55,204 nucleotides of DNA. Origin: SKLM01 sp964450435. GTDB taxonomy: Bacteria > Chloroflexota > Anaerolineae > B4-G1. The stretch covers positions 1 through 55,204 of the forward strand of contig CAYVCX010000012.1 in assembly GCA_964450435.1 (NCBI GenBank), in the 5' to 3' direction. This document shows, piece after piece, positions 9,083-17,459 of the stretch (positions are counted from its first letter, which is position 1; each line of letters begins with the position of its first letter). A program made the position numbers and the translations under genes. The notes under the pieces are model-generated. The model was given only the letters and a program-made list of their open reading frames with translations, was not told the DNA's origin and made no database searches.

Positions 9083-10762
9083 TCATCTCCTCGATCGCCA
9101 GATCGAGAAAACGAGCCACAGACCCAGCAGGCTGGCACCGAGAAATCCGGCGACGACCAGAACCGTCGCCAGACGTATCTCCTCTGCCAGGTTGAAGGCC
9201 GGAATGATCAGGGCCAGTCCAACAATCAGCGCAGCCAGGAGCACGCTCACCGAGATGCGATTCGCCGATCGATCCAATCGGTCCAGGGCTCGTTCCAACC
9301 CCTTGTGCTCGAGGGTCATTCCCAGTTCTCCACGCTCGGCCTGGACGAGAAGCTGCGAGCCGATGCGCGGCAGGAGACTGAACAGGTCGCTCCAGTCACC
9401 ACCGGCCTTGATCACCCTTGGTCCGAGGTTGCGCGGGAGCATCATCTTCAACGCAAACTGACGCACGTGAGGTTTGGCGAAGGCAATGAAGTTAAAGCTT
9501 GGATCCAGTTGGCGACCCACACCCTCCAGCATTGCCAGCGTCTTGCCCAGCAGCCACAACTAGGATGGCAGTCGTAGATGGTGACGGAAGGCAACAGGTG
9601 TGACGTCCCGCATGACATCCCGGGCGCGAACGGCCTTGAGGGGGAGCCCGTAGTACTTGCGCAGCAGGCGAGCCAAGTCACGTTCCAGCGCGATCCGGTC
9701 GATATTCTCGACGGTCGCTCCCATACGAACCAACTGATCAACGATACCCTGTTCATCCATCTGGGCGGCGGCAACGTACATGCGGGTCAGGTCAGCTCGC
9801 ATTCGATAGCTCAGGTGCCCGACCATCCCGAAGTCCATCGCTCCGATCACCTCTCCGGGCATGATGATGAAGTTGCCAGGATGGGGGTCCGCATGGAAGA
9901 AGCCATCCTCAAGCATTTCTTTGACAACCATGCGCGCCGCGTGCACGGCAATCCGATGGCGGTCATAGCCGGCCTCGTCGAGCGCCTGGATGTTGTCGAT
10001 CTTGATACCCCTGACCCGCTCCATGACCAATACGCGGCGGGTCGTGAAGTCCCAGTGAATCTCGGGCACGTACAGGTAAGGTTCATCGACGAAGTTGTCC
10101 CGGAGGCGATCTGCGTTATACCCTTCGCGGCAGAAGTCCAGTTCCATGCGCAAGGTCGTGGCGAAGCCTCTCGCAATGTCCGGCAAGTCGTAAAGTCTTG
10201 CCAGCGCAACGCGACCTTGAAGGAGCTGCGCGACATCCTGGAGGATCTCCAGATCGACCTCAATAGTCTCTTCAATGCCTGGTCGCTGGACCTTGACAAC
10301 CACGTCGGTGCCATCGTACAGGGTCGCGGGATGGACCTGCGCCAGTGAAGCGGCTGCAATAGATTCGCGCTCGATCCCCGCAAACAACTCCCCGATCCTG
10401 GCCCCCAACTCCGTTTCGATCTGCTCCTGAATGGGCTCCCAGGACTCGGGTGGCACGGTGTCCTGGAGTTTCGTCAGCTCGGCGACATAGGCCGGGGGGA
10501 TGAGATCCGGGCGCGTGCTGAGCACCTGACCCAACTTGATGAACGTCGGCCCAAGCTCCTCCAGCGCCAGCCGTAGCCGCTGAGGAGGACTGAGAGGCGG
10601 TGCTTCTTCGCGCCATTGGCGTATCAGCCGCCGAGGCAACCTCAGGTAGGGCTGCAGCTCCAGCAGATCGACGAGCTCGTGTAGACCCTGGCGAAGGAAT
10701 ACCTGGGCGATCTCCTGATAACGCCGGAGATGTCGGATGGTGCGCTGGGGACCTCTGACCAT
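9083..10762 (-). pseudogene. ABC1/AarF/UbiB-family protein kinase-like gene interrupted by one in-frame TAG
   Basis: The reading frame runs 559 codons with a single internal stop, TAG at 9560-9562 (codon 401). Before it lie all kinase-like motifs of the UbiB/ABC1 family: KLGQVLSTRPDLIP, the Ala-rich loop AAASLAQVH, the catalytic-loop equivalent HADPHPGNF and MDFGMVG. After it the same frame continues with LWLLGKTLAMLEGVGRQLDP, the normal C-terminal helical region, and two membrane segments near the end, stopping at TGA (9083). Family members usually carry Asp or Glu where the TAG sits, so one base change from GAG would explain it. Possible readings are a nonsense mutation, a sequencing error, or readthrough. 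A truncated 400-residue product would keep the kinase-like fold but lose the membrane anchor. UbiB-type proteins support isoprenoid-quinone biosynthesis in other bacteria. Confidence 0.85.
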
Positions 10763-10967
10763 TCTCCTACCAGAGCCGCGTGTTCTATATGCTCAATATG
10801 CGCTCGAGGAAAGCTTCTGCGTAGCTCCGCCGCCCCCGGCGACGCGTGCTGGACGGCCGTCTAGCGTGCCGCAGGCCGCCATCCTGACGGCGAAACAAAG
10901 GGCGGGACAGGCCGCAATGGAGGACCTCCCGCCGATGCGATCTATTGCTTTCCTCTCCTGGTCCGTG

Positions 10968-11831
10968 TCAGACCTGCAATTGCACCAACGAGCGCTGGAT
11001 GTCCGGCAAGGCCTCGACAGCGGCCCTCTCACCAGCAGCGATCGTCTCCGCAGCATGAGAGAAGCCCATCAGCACGCTCACACCTGGCGGGATGTCGGGA
11101 CGAATGACGACCTCGGGAGCCGCCTCCGCCAGCCCGCGCCGATTGATCTCCGTCATCATCACGTCCAGCGAACGGAGCAGCACCTCGAAGGTACTGCCGA
11201 GACCGCCAGGGATGTACGGCTGCTCGCGAAGCCTGTGCACTATCCCCGAGAACGTACGCCCTCCTGACACCACATCCACGGCGATGACGACATCAGCCCC
11301 CCTCCGACGCACAACCCCGGCCGGCAGGTTATTCAGCAGTCCACCATCGACGAGCAACTGATTGTCGCGCTCGACGGGTTTGAATAGCCCGGGCAAAGCA
11401 ATAGTTGCCCGCACGGCTTCGGTAAGCCGACCCTTATCGAGGCTCACCTCCTCGCCGCTCTCCAGGTCGACGGCAAGCAAGCTCAGAGGACAGCGCAGAC
11501 TGTCGAAGGTACACTCCCCCAGTCTGTCCGTCAGGTACTCGACGATCTTACGCCCCTCGAAGAGCCCCCGCCGGGGCAGCGTTGGATCGGCCAGGGACAA
11601 CAACCGCCGCGGACTGGTCATCCGCAGCGCTTCCCGCTCCATGTCTTCGGGGGCCATCCCGGCTGCGTATGCTGCCGCGACCAACCCGCCCATGCTGGTA
11701 CCCGCGAGCAGATGGATCGGCACGTCTTGGCGCTCAAACACCTTCAGCACGCCGATGTGGGCCAGCCCCCGCGCCCCTCCTCCACTGAGTGCCAGCCCGA
11801 CCCTGGGAACAGGGCCGTCGTTCACACTCAA
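10968..11831 (-). CDS. patatin-like phospholipase
   Basis: Serine acyl hydrolase of the patatin/RssA type, expected to cleave phospholipid or other acyl esters with a Ser-Asp dyad. The oxyanion loop GGGARGLAHIGVL is at residues 17-29, the nucleophile elbow GTSMGG near 44-49, and the catalytic Asp in VDGGLLNNLP near 165. No signal peptide is seen, so it is probably cytosolic or membrane-peripheral. The start is TTG at 11831; a GTG two codons later is equally well placed behind GAGGG. The gene follows the phasin-like gene by 7 nt and shares its promoter. A phasin next to a patatin recalls polyhydroxyalkanoate granule proteins, which often include patatin-like depolymerases, but no PHA synthase is in the window. 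The stop is TGA. Confidence 0.88.
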   Translation of the reverse strand: MSVNDGPVPRVGLALSGGGARGLAHIGVLKVFERQDVPIHLLAGTSMGGLVAAAYAAGMAPEDMEREALRMTSPRRLLSLADPTLPRRGLFEGRKIVEYLTDRLGECTFDSLRCPLSLLAVDLESGEEVSLDKGRLTEAVRATIALPGLFKPVERDNQLLVDGGLLNNLPAGVVRRRGADVVIAVDVVSGGRTFSGIVHRLREQPYIPGGLGSTFEVLLRSLDVMMTEINRRGLAEAAPEVVIRPDIPPGVSVLMGFSHAAETIAAGERAAVEALPDIQRSLVQLQV

Positions 11832-11838
11832 TCAGCCC

Positions 11839-12150
11839 TCAGCTCTCTTCAGACATCTCTTCCCGCAGCTGCTCTATCTGGCCTGCCAGCTCGTCGACCT
11901 TGTGCCCCAACTGCTGGAACTCCTGCCGCGTGACCGGTCGCACCCGATCCATTTCGTGGCGAACTATCCTGCGGAGCTCCTCGCGCTCCTTCTCACCCCG
12001 AGCGACCAGGGCATCGACCAGCCTTCGGGCCTCCTCCGGCTCAACCTCCTCTTCCTCTACCAATGCGTTGACAGCCTCCTTGACTTTTTCACGGGTCAGA
12101 GTCCAGGCGCCCAGACCCATGAGTAACATCTTCTCGAGTATGCTCGCCAT
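11839..12150 (-). CDS. phasin-family-like coiled-coil protein
   Basis: A 103-residue, highly charged helical protein. Residues 1-20 are hydrophobic (ILEKMLLMGLGAWTLT), then come EKVKEAVNALVEEEEVEPEE and a long amphipathic helix ending in a heptad-like segment LGHKVDELAGQIEQLREEM. This pattern fits short phasin-family or phasin-superfamily proteins that coat granules, but the assignment is by shape. The start ATG has GGGAGGGAG six bases upstream. It is the first gene of a two-gene unit with the patatin. The alternative is a generic coiled-coil protein. Confidence 0.7.
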   Translation of the reverse strand: MASILEKMLLMGLGAWTLTREKVKEAVNALVEEEEVEPEEARRLVDALVARGEKEREELRRIVRHEMDRVRPVTRQEFQQLGHKVDELAGQIEQLREEMSEES

Positions 12151-12235
12151 GCCTACTCCCTCCCAAGATGCTTGGACTGCTAATGCCGGGTGCGCTGCAT
12201 ACGGTTTCGACGGGGGTTCCTCGTATCCGGGGACA

Positions 12236-12263
12236 ATTATACCGTCACTGACCGCACGGGCAA
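12236..12263 (-). promoter_or_regulatory. promoter of the phasin-patatin unit
   Basis: On the minus strand TTGCCC (12258-12263), a 16-bp spacer and TATAAT (12236-12241) form a sigma-70 promoter. Transcription should start near 12229, about 80 nt before the ATG at 12150. It is back to back with the SAM hydrolase promoter. Confidence 0.6.
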
Positions 12264-12271
12264 GCTCGCTC

Positions 12272-12300
12272 TTGACGACAGGGCCTCACGTGGGTAGAAT
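12272..12300 (+). promoter_or_regulatory. promoter of the SAM hydrolase gene, placed for a leaderless mRNA
   Basis: TTGACG (12272-12277), a 17-bp spacer and TAGAAT (12295-12300). The start of transcription expected seven or eight bases after the -10 falls on or beside the A of the ATG at 12308, and no Shine-Dalgarno sequence is seen. Confidence 0.6.
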
Positions 12301-12307
12301 CCAACGT

Positions 12308-13186
12308 ATGCCCGATCCGCCGATCATCACACTCACGACCGACTTCGGCGTCTACGACGCGTACGTCGGGACGATGAAGGGTGTCATGCTCAACATCGCC
12401 CCACATGCACGTCTGGTGGACATCACGCACGAAATCGCGCCGCAGGACGTCAGGCAGGCAGCATACGTGCTCTACACCGCCTGGGAGTTCTTTCCGCCGC
12501 ACGCCGTGCACCTGGTCGTCGTGGATCCGGGAGTCGGCAGCACCCGCCGCGCCATCGCCCTGCAGACGACCCACGGTCTCTTCGTCGGCCCTGACAACGG
12601 CGTCTTTAGCTACGTGATGGGCGCGCAGGCTGCAGAGGTGGCGGTGGAGCTGACCCAGGAACGCTATCATCTCCGTCGAGTCAGCGAGACCTTTCACGGA
12701 CGTGACATCTTCGCGCCGGTCGCTGCCCACCTGGCGGCCGGCGTTCCGATCGCCCGATTCGGTCCAGCGATCTCCGATCCCGTCACCTTGCCGCCGCCAC
12801 TCCTGCGCATCAGCCCCGGCGTCATCGTCGGCGAAGTACTCCACACCGACCGCTTCGGCAACGCCATCACCAGTATCGGGCGTCTCTTCTGGACAGAACA
12901 TCGCCTGTCGCTGGAGCCCGCCTTCGGGGGGACGAGTGGGCCGTGCGCCCCTGTTCCAGCCGATCAGGCATCGGTCCTGGCGGGAGGAAGAGAGATACGA
13001 CGGGTGCGCCGTACCTACGCTGAAGTCGACCCCGGTCAGGTCTTGGCTCTGGTAGGGAGCACCAGGCATCTCGAGATTGCGGTGCGTGAGGGAAGCGGAG
13101 CCCAACAGCTGAATTTGCAGCCAGGTGATCCCGTGGAGCTTCGGTGGTCGCGCCCAGCCCCCCGTCGACGCCCTCAGATTGACTGA
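12308..13186 (+). CDS. S-adenosyl-L-methionine hydrolase (adenosine-forming), DUF62 family
   Basis: Cytosolic enzyme of the fluorinase/chlorinase fold that uses water or hydroxide to split SAM into adenosine and methionine. The family signatures are clear: TLTTDFGVYDAYVGTMKGV at residues 8-26, DITHEIAPQDV, VVDPGVGSTRRAI, GPDNGVFS and TFHGRDIFAP. The Asp-Arg-His triad typical of the hydrolases is visible as VDPGVG, STRR and FHGRD, which argues against a halogenase. At 292 residues the length is normal. The frame is open further upstream, but the family start is the ATG at 12308. The gene converges on the Mo hydroxylase operon, with a hairpin between them. The physiological role of this family is poorly understood. 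Confidence 0.92.
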   Translation: MPDPPIITLTTDFGVYDAYVGTMKGVMLNIAPHARLVDITHEIAPQDVRQAAYVLYTAWEFFPPHAVHLVVVDPGVGSTRRAIALQTTHGLFVGPDNGVFSYVMGAQAAEVAVELTQERYHLRRVSETFHGRDIFAPVAAHLAAGVPIARFGPAISDPVTLPPPLLRISPGVIVGEVLHTDRFGNAITSIGRLFWTEHRLSLEPAFGGTSGPCAPVPADQASVLAGGREIRRVRRTYAEVDPGQVLALVGSTRHLEIAVREGSGAQQLNLQPGDPVELRWSRPAPRRRPQID

Positions 13187-13287
13187 ATCGGCTGCTGCCA
13201 ATCCGACTCTGTGACCGGTTCAACGGACAGCGATGATGATCTCGTTGGCGGCTGCCTCTCGGATGGCGCTTGTTGGCTAATGGAGTT

Positions 13288-13310
13288 GAGGGCTCCATCT
13301 GGCAGCCCTC
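13288..13310. terminator. hairpin between convergent genes
   Basis: GAGGGCT (13288-13294) and AGCCCTC (13304-13310) form a perfect 7-bp stem with a 9-nt loop. It lies between the ends of the SAM hydrolase and the Mo hydroxylase genes, so it may terminate both. The T-run is poor. Confidence 0.45.
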
Positions 13311-13330
13311 TTCAGGCACCCACCCCTACA

Positions 13331-15604
13331 TCATTTCCAGTCGCACTGAGCTATCGATCCCCCGTCCTGCAAGGAATGGAGTACCCGTTCCGGAGTGAGG
13401 GGGAATTCGTCCACCCACACACCCGTCGCGTCGTGGACAGCGGCGATGAGCGCCGGGGCCAAAGGAAGGAAGGGCATCTCCCCCATACCTCGGGCACCCC
13501 AGGGACCGCGCGGATCTGCCTCTTCGACAATGATCGTCTCGATACGCTCAGGCACATCGGCGATGGTGGGGATGAGGTATGTGCTCAGGTGAGGGGTCAA
13601 CACACGACCCTCCCCGGTGATGAAATTCTCGCAGGTAGCCCAGCCGACGGCCTGCACCACTCCACCCTCGATCTGCCCCTCCACCTGCTGAGGATTGACT
13701 GCTTTACCTACGTCATCGGCGCACACCACGCGCCCGATCTTCAGTTCGCCGGTCTCGATATCCACGGCCACCTCCACCGCCTGGGCCACGTAGCCGTAGG
13801 CGAAGTTGGGCAAGCCCTCGCCAGTCTCGGGATCAAAGGGTGTAGTCTCGGGACCCAGATAGGTATGCTCGACGACGGCCGGCCGCTCGCCGTCTCGCCA
13901 GCGCTCGAGGGCCGCCGCCGCGGTCTCCCGAACGGCGTTCCCCGCCATAAAGGTCGTACGGGATGCCGAGGAGGAGCCCGCACTGCCAGGGCTCGTGGCC
14001 GTATCAGAGACCTCGAGCAACACCTGATCCACGCCCACCCCGAGCGCCTCCGCCGCCATCTGCCGAATGACCGTGTGAGCACCCTGTCCCACATCAGCGC
14101 TACCGATGTAGACAACGGCTCGCTCGACCTCTTTCTCACCACGCAGTTCAATTCTCGCCCAGCAGTTCTCCTGATATCCGAACGAGAATCCCACGTTCTT
14201 GAACCCCACAGCAAGACCGACACCACTGCGCACTGCCTCACGCGGCCTTCCTGACATCGGCGCCTTCGCGGCGGGCTGTTGCCAGTCCTCGTCCCTTCGT
14301 TGCCAGCCGGCGGCCTCGGCGCACGTCCGCGTGACCTTTCTCAGACTGACACCCCCAGGCAACGGCGTGCGCGTCGTGGTTGGCGTATCTTCCTCCAGCA
14401 GATTCTGCATCCGCACCGCCACCGGATCCATCCCCAACGCCTCGGCCAATTTGTTCATCTGCATCTCAGCAGCAAAGATCCCCTGAGGTGCGCCAAAGCC
14501 TCGCATGGCGCCGCTGGGGGGATTGTTGGTGTAGACGCCATCTACGTCAACCTTGGCATGGGGAAACTCGTACGGTCCGGTGCAAGTGATGGTGGTGTTG
14601 CCCAGCACCTTGTTGGTCGTGTAGCAGTAGGCGCCCCCGTCGGCGACGACCTGAACCTCTGCTGCCACCAGCTTCCCTTCCCGGGTTGCACCCCACTTGC
14701 AGCGGAACCACATCTGATGACGCTTGCAATGCCCCCGGATCGATTCCTCGCGACTCCACGTGATTTTCACCGGACGTCGAAGGCGCAGCGCTGCCAGCGC
14801 CAGCACAATCTGCACCGACATGTCCTCGCGCCCGCCAAAAGCGCCGCCGACGGCCGGGTAGATGACGCGCACCTCCTCTGGCGCGACATCGAGTGCATGC
14901 GCGATCTGACGCTGATCCTCCCAGGTCCACTGACCGGATACGACAACCGCCACCCGGTCTTCGCCGTCGACGTAGGCGAGGCCGGCCTCGGGCTGCAGAT
15001 AGGCGTGCTCCTGCGCCGGCGTCCGGTACTCGCCCTCGACCACTACGTCGGCCGCAGCCCACCCGGCCTCCATATCGCCCTTCCGAATCTGATGGTGGGA
15101 GATGATGTTGCCCTCGGAGCTCAATTCAGGGTGATGGTCACTGGGCTGTCGGTGGGGGTGCAGCTGGGGCGCGTCGGGCTTGAGCGCCTCAAAGGGATCA
15201 GTGACCAGCGGCAGATCCTCGTATTCGACCTGGATCAGGTCGCGAGCGCGGACGGCGGCTCGCCTCGTCTCCGCAACGACGACAGCTACTTGATCTCCCA
15301 CAAACCTGACCACGTCGGCGCCGGGCCTGTCGGAACCGGGGCCGCAAAGCACCGGCTGGTCTCGCGTCTGGAGGCCATACTCGTTTACCGGCACGTCCTC
15401 CGCAGTCAGGATCGCCACCACGCCCGCTACTTCCTCCGCCGCCGATGTATCAATGCTGAGCACGCGAGCGTGAGGTCGCCCGGCGAAGAGAATCTTGGCG
15501 TGAAGCATATCCGCCATCACGAAATCACCGGGGAACTTCGCTTCGCCGGTGACCTTGGCACGAGCGTCCACGCGAGGCTGGGGCTGTCCGACGATCTTAG
15601 TCAT
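13331..15604 (-). CDS. xanthine dehydrogenase-type molybdenum hydroxylase, Mo-binding subunit
   Basis: Large catalytic subunit of the xanthine oxidase family: it would hydroxylate a purine or another N-heterocycle or aldehyde at the molybdopterin centre. Visible signatures are the N-terminal RVDARAKVTGEAKFPGD block, GAFGGREDMSVQ, the substrate-arginine region AMRGFGAPQ, the GQGAHTVI block with SPGSAGSSSASRTT, and the C-terminal GARGMGEMP whose Glu is the catalytic base. At 757 residues the length is normal for separate Mo subunits. The AMRGFG arginine is what xanthine-type enzymes have and differs from the active-site loop of CoxL-type CO dehydrogenase. The ATG has AAGGAG five bases upstream. 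It is last in the operon, 21 nt after the uncharacterised gene. The substrate is inferred. No maturation chaperone gene is nearby. Confidence 0.9.
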   Translation of the reverse strand: MTKIVGQPQPRVDARAKVTGEAKFPGDFVMADMLHAKILFAGRPHARVLSIDTSAAEEVAGVVAILTAEDVPVNEYGLQTRDQPVLCGPGSDRPGADVVRFVGDQVAVVVAETRRAAVRARDLIQVEYEDLPLVTDPFEALKPDAPQLHPHRQPSDHHPELSSEGNIISHHQIRKGDMEAGWAAADVVVEGEYRTPAQEHAYLQPEAGLAYVDGEDRVAVVVSGQWTWEDQRQIAHALDVAPEEVRVIYPAVGGAFGGREDMSVQIVLALAALRLRRPVKITWSREESIRGHCKRHQMWFRCKWGATREGKLVAAEVQVVADGGAYCYTTNKVLGNTTITCTGPYEFPHAKVDVDGVYTNNPPSGAMRGFGAPQGIFAAEMQMNKLAEALGMDPVAVRMQNLLEEDTPTTTRTPLPGGVSLRKVTRTCAEAAGWQRRDEDWQQPAAKAPMSGRPREAVRSGVGLAVGFKNVGFSFGYQENCWARIELRGEKEVERAVVYIGSADVGQGAHTVIRQMAAEALGVGVDQVLLEVSDTATSPGSAGSSSASRTTFMAGNAVRETAAAALERWRDGERPAVVEHTYLGPETTPFDPETGEGLPNFAYGYVAQAVEVAVDIETGELKIGRVVCADDVGKAVNPQQVEGQIEGGVVQAVGWATCENFITGEGRVLTPHLSTYLIPTIADVPERIETIIVEEADPRGPWGARGMGEMPFLPLAPALIAAVHDATGVWVDEFPLTPERVLHSLQDGGSIAQCDWK

Positions 15605-15625
15605 AGCACTCCTTACCGGCCCTGC

Positions 15626-17350
15626 TCACACGTTACCGATCTCAGACCGTAAGATCCGACGCAAAATGGCCACGGTGGCGGCGTACGTTGAATCCACCCC
15701 AAAGTAAGAGAGACGGTGAGCCCCCAGGTTCCTCCCCTTGCTCAACGGTGTATCGGAAGCGTAGTGGATAATGCCCACGTCGAAGGGTACCGTGTCGGCG
15801 TAAAGCGTGACCAGCTCATTCGTGGGGTGGCGCGTGGGGCGCACGGCCTCGTAGACAGCCGAGAGATACGGCCCGGCTTCCATCTCGATGTCCGTATATC
15901 CCTCGCGGTAGAAGACGTCCATGTAGCGTTCGTTTTGGAGGAACGTTCCCCGCACACTGATCGACTTCTGATTGTCCAGCGTGGTACCGTGGACCAGATA
16001 GGGTGCGACATCGGCCGCGGAAAAACAATTGTTACACAAGTAGGTGTTGCGCGAATGCTCATCGTGGATGACGTAAGGGATCATGACGTCGCCGATGCGG
16101 CCGTTGAGCGTGGCCGCCTTGCCGAGGACGTATACACCGCGCAGCGCGTCAACGCCGATGGCAACCTGGGATAGAATGTGATAGGCCCCCATCCCCAACG
16201 GGTAGTCGATGTTCACGATGACAGCATCGCTTTGGGCCAGGCGGTCCAGGTGCGCCATTTCAAGACGAGGATCCAGCCAGTCAGGACACAGTCGCGATAT
16301 CTCGATCACCTGCGCCTCCACATCGAAGACCTGACGGCTGTCGATATGCTTGATCCCGCAGAGAGCTTCCTCTTCCTCCCGCTGGTGCCATACGGCCTCA
16401 CCACGACGCGCATCCATGTAGTCGCGCAGGACAAAGTAGAGCAGGTTCTCTCTGCGCGATGGGACGTCACCGCGGCGAATCCGCGAGTACTCCCCCAACA
16501 GATCCTGCTTCCCCTGCTGGTCCAGGAAGCCAAGAAGCTCCTCATCGCGGCGCAGAGCAAAGCCCGACAGCATGTTGACCACGCTGTGCACGTTGCTGGA
16601 GATGAAATAGACCGGCCTCTCCTTCAAGTCGATCGGCGACAGATCGACAATAGACTCCCACCAGCGGCGCACGGCCTTGCGATAATCAACCCGCGACCCA
16701 GCCAGGAGCCGCACGGCGAAGCGTTTCCGATTGCGTCCCATGTCGCGCAAGAGCGCGGGAAACTCATCACCCCAGATCGACTCCAGGCGATGAACGTCAT
16801 CAGCCCCGAGAGCCAGAATCTCCGACACTTCGTCGCGCAGCGCTTGCCACCCATGCTCACGGCTTCTGCAGCACCGCTCCAGTCTCTCCAATAGCGGATG
16901 CTCGTGGAGTCGTCGATGTATCTTGTTCCACTCGATCTGAAGAGCGGTCAGCATCGGGATAATGTCATCGATGTCGGACACGCTGGCGATGAACACAGCC
17001 ATCGTCTCGCGGTCATCGAAGAAGGTGCGACGACGGCGACCGGGTGCGCTGACCGACTGCCATTGTTCAACCTCGCAGTAGCCGCGTCGCGCGAAGACGC
17101 GCTCTGACTGCCCCATCACGATCAGTCTGGCCTGACGGATGCAGTGAGGAAGCCGCAGCGAGCAGTAGATGAGCACGGCCGCATCGGGGTCGTCGTCACG
17201 AGCCTTGACGTGGAGCAACGAGTTTGTGCCCAGGTATGACTCGACAAAGCCGCGCACCTGCACCTCGTCGGTGGTGCGGAGGAGCGAGTAGTAGGTGCGC
17301 ATGTACAGCGCAATCTCCTCGCTGCCCGTTGTGGGAACGGTTCGTTCCAT
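15626..17350 (-). CDS. uncharacterised 574-residue protein with nucleoside-phosphorylase-like C-terminal half
   Basis: I do not know a characterised homologue; it may belong to a family listed as DUF6909, which I cannot confirm. Residues 1 to about 330 look mainly helical and charged. From about 390 the sequence resembles trimeric or hexameric purine nucleoside phosphorylases: a Gly-rich turn then GRIGDVMIP (about 418-426), and TDIEMEAGPYLSAVYE with EME at 489-491, the segment that binds ribose in DeoD-type enzymes (VEMEAAGIY), followed by a strand ending ASDTP with Asp533 where the catalytic Asp would be. This is pattern reading, not an alignment. It lies between the FAD/Fe-S and Mo subunits of a xanthine dehydrogenase-type enzyme, so a role in releasing purine bases is plausible. 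No signal peptide or membrane span. The start ATG has only a weak ribosome site. Confidence 0.8.
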   Translation of the reverse strand: MERTVPTTGSEEIALYMRTYYSLLRTTDEVQVRGFVESYLGTNSLLHVKARDDDPDAAVLIYCSLRLPHCIRQARLIVMGQSERVFARRGYCEVEQWQSVSAPGRRRRTFFDDRETMAVFIASVSDIDDIIPMLTALQIEWNKIHRRLHEHPLLERLERCCRSREHGWQALRDEVSEILALGADDVHRLESIWGDEFPALLRDMGRNRKRFAVRLLAGSRVDYRKAVRRWWESIVDLSPIDLKERPVYFISSNVHSVVNMLSGFALRRDEELLGFLDQQGKQDLLGEYSRIRRGDVPSRRENLLYFVLRDYMDARRGEAVWHQREEEEALCGIKHIDSRQVFDVEAQVIEISRLCPDWLDPRLEMAHLDRLAQSDAVIVNIDYPLGMGAYHILSQVAIGVDALRGVYVLGKAATLNGRIGDVMIPYVIHDEHSRNTYLCNNCFSAADVAPYLVHGTTLDNQKSISVRGTFLQNERYMDVFYREGYTDIEMEAGPYLSAVYEAVRPTRHPTNELVTLYADTVPFDVGIIHYASDTPLSKGRNLGAHRLSYFGVDSTYAATVAILRRILRSEIGNV

Positions 17351-17459
17351 GGTCAGCCACCAGGGATCAGCAGGAGGGACATCCTCGATTCAACACACAA
17401 CCTATGGACCGCGAGATCTACCCCTGCGGAGGGATCGGCGCACGCCCCGACCGCGTCGA

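Noticed and set aside
8919..9119. Minus-strand frame of 66 codons between the UbiB-like gene and the giant kinase
   Set aside because: It begins inside the UbiB-like gene and contains the kinase promoter; the translation matches nothing known.
10844..10869. Hairpin with 11-bp stem including three G-U pairs, plus strand only
   Set aside because: It is stable only in plus-strand RNA, but both neighbouring genes are on the minus strand, so it has no evident transcript.
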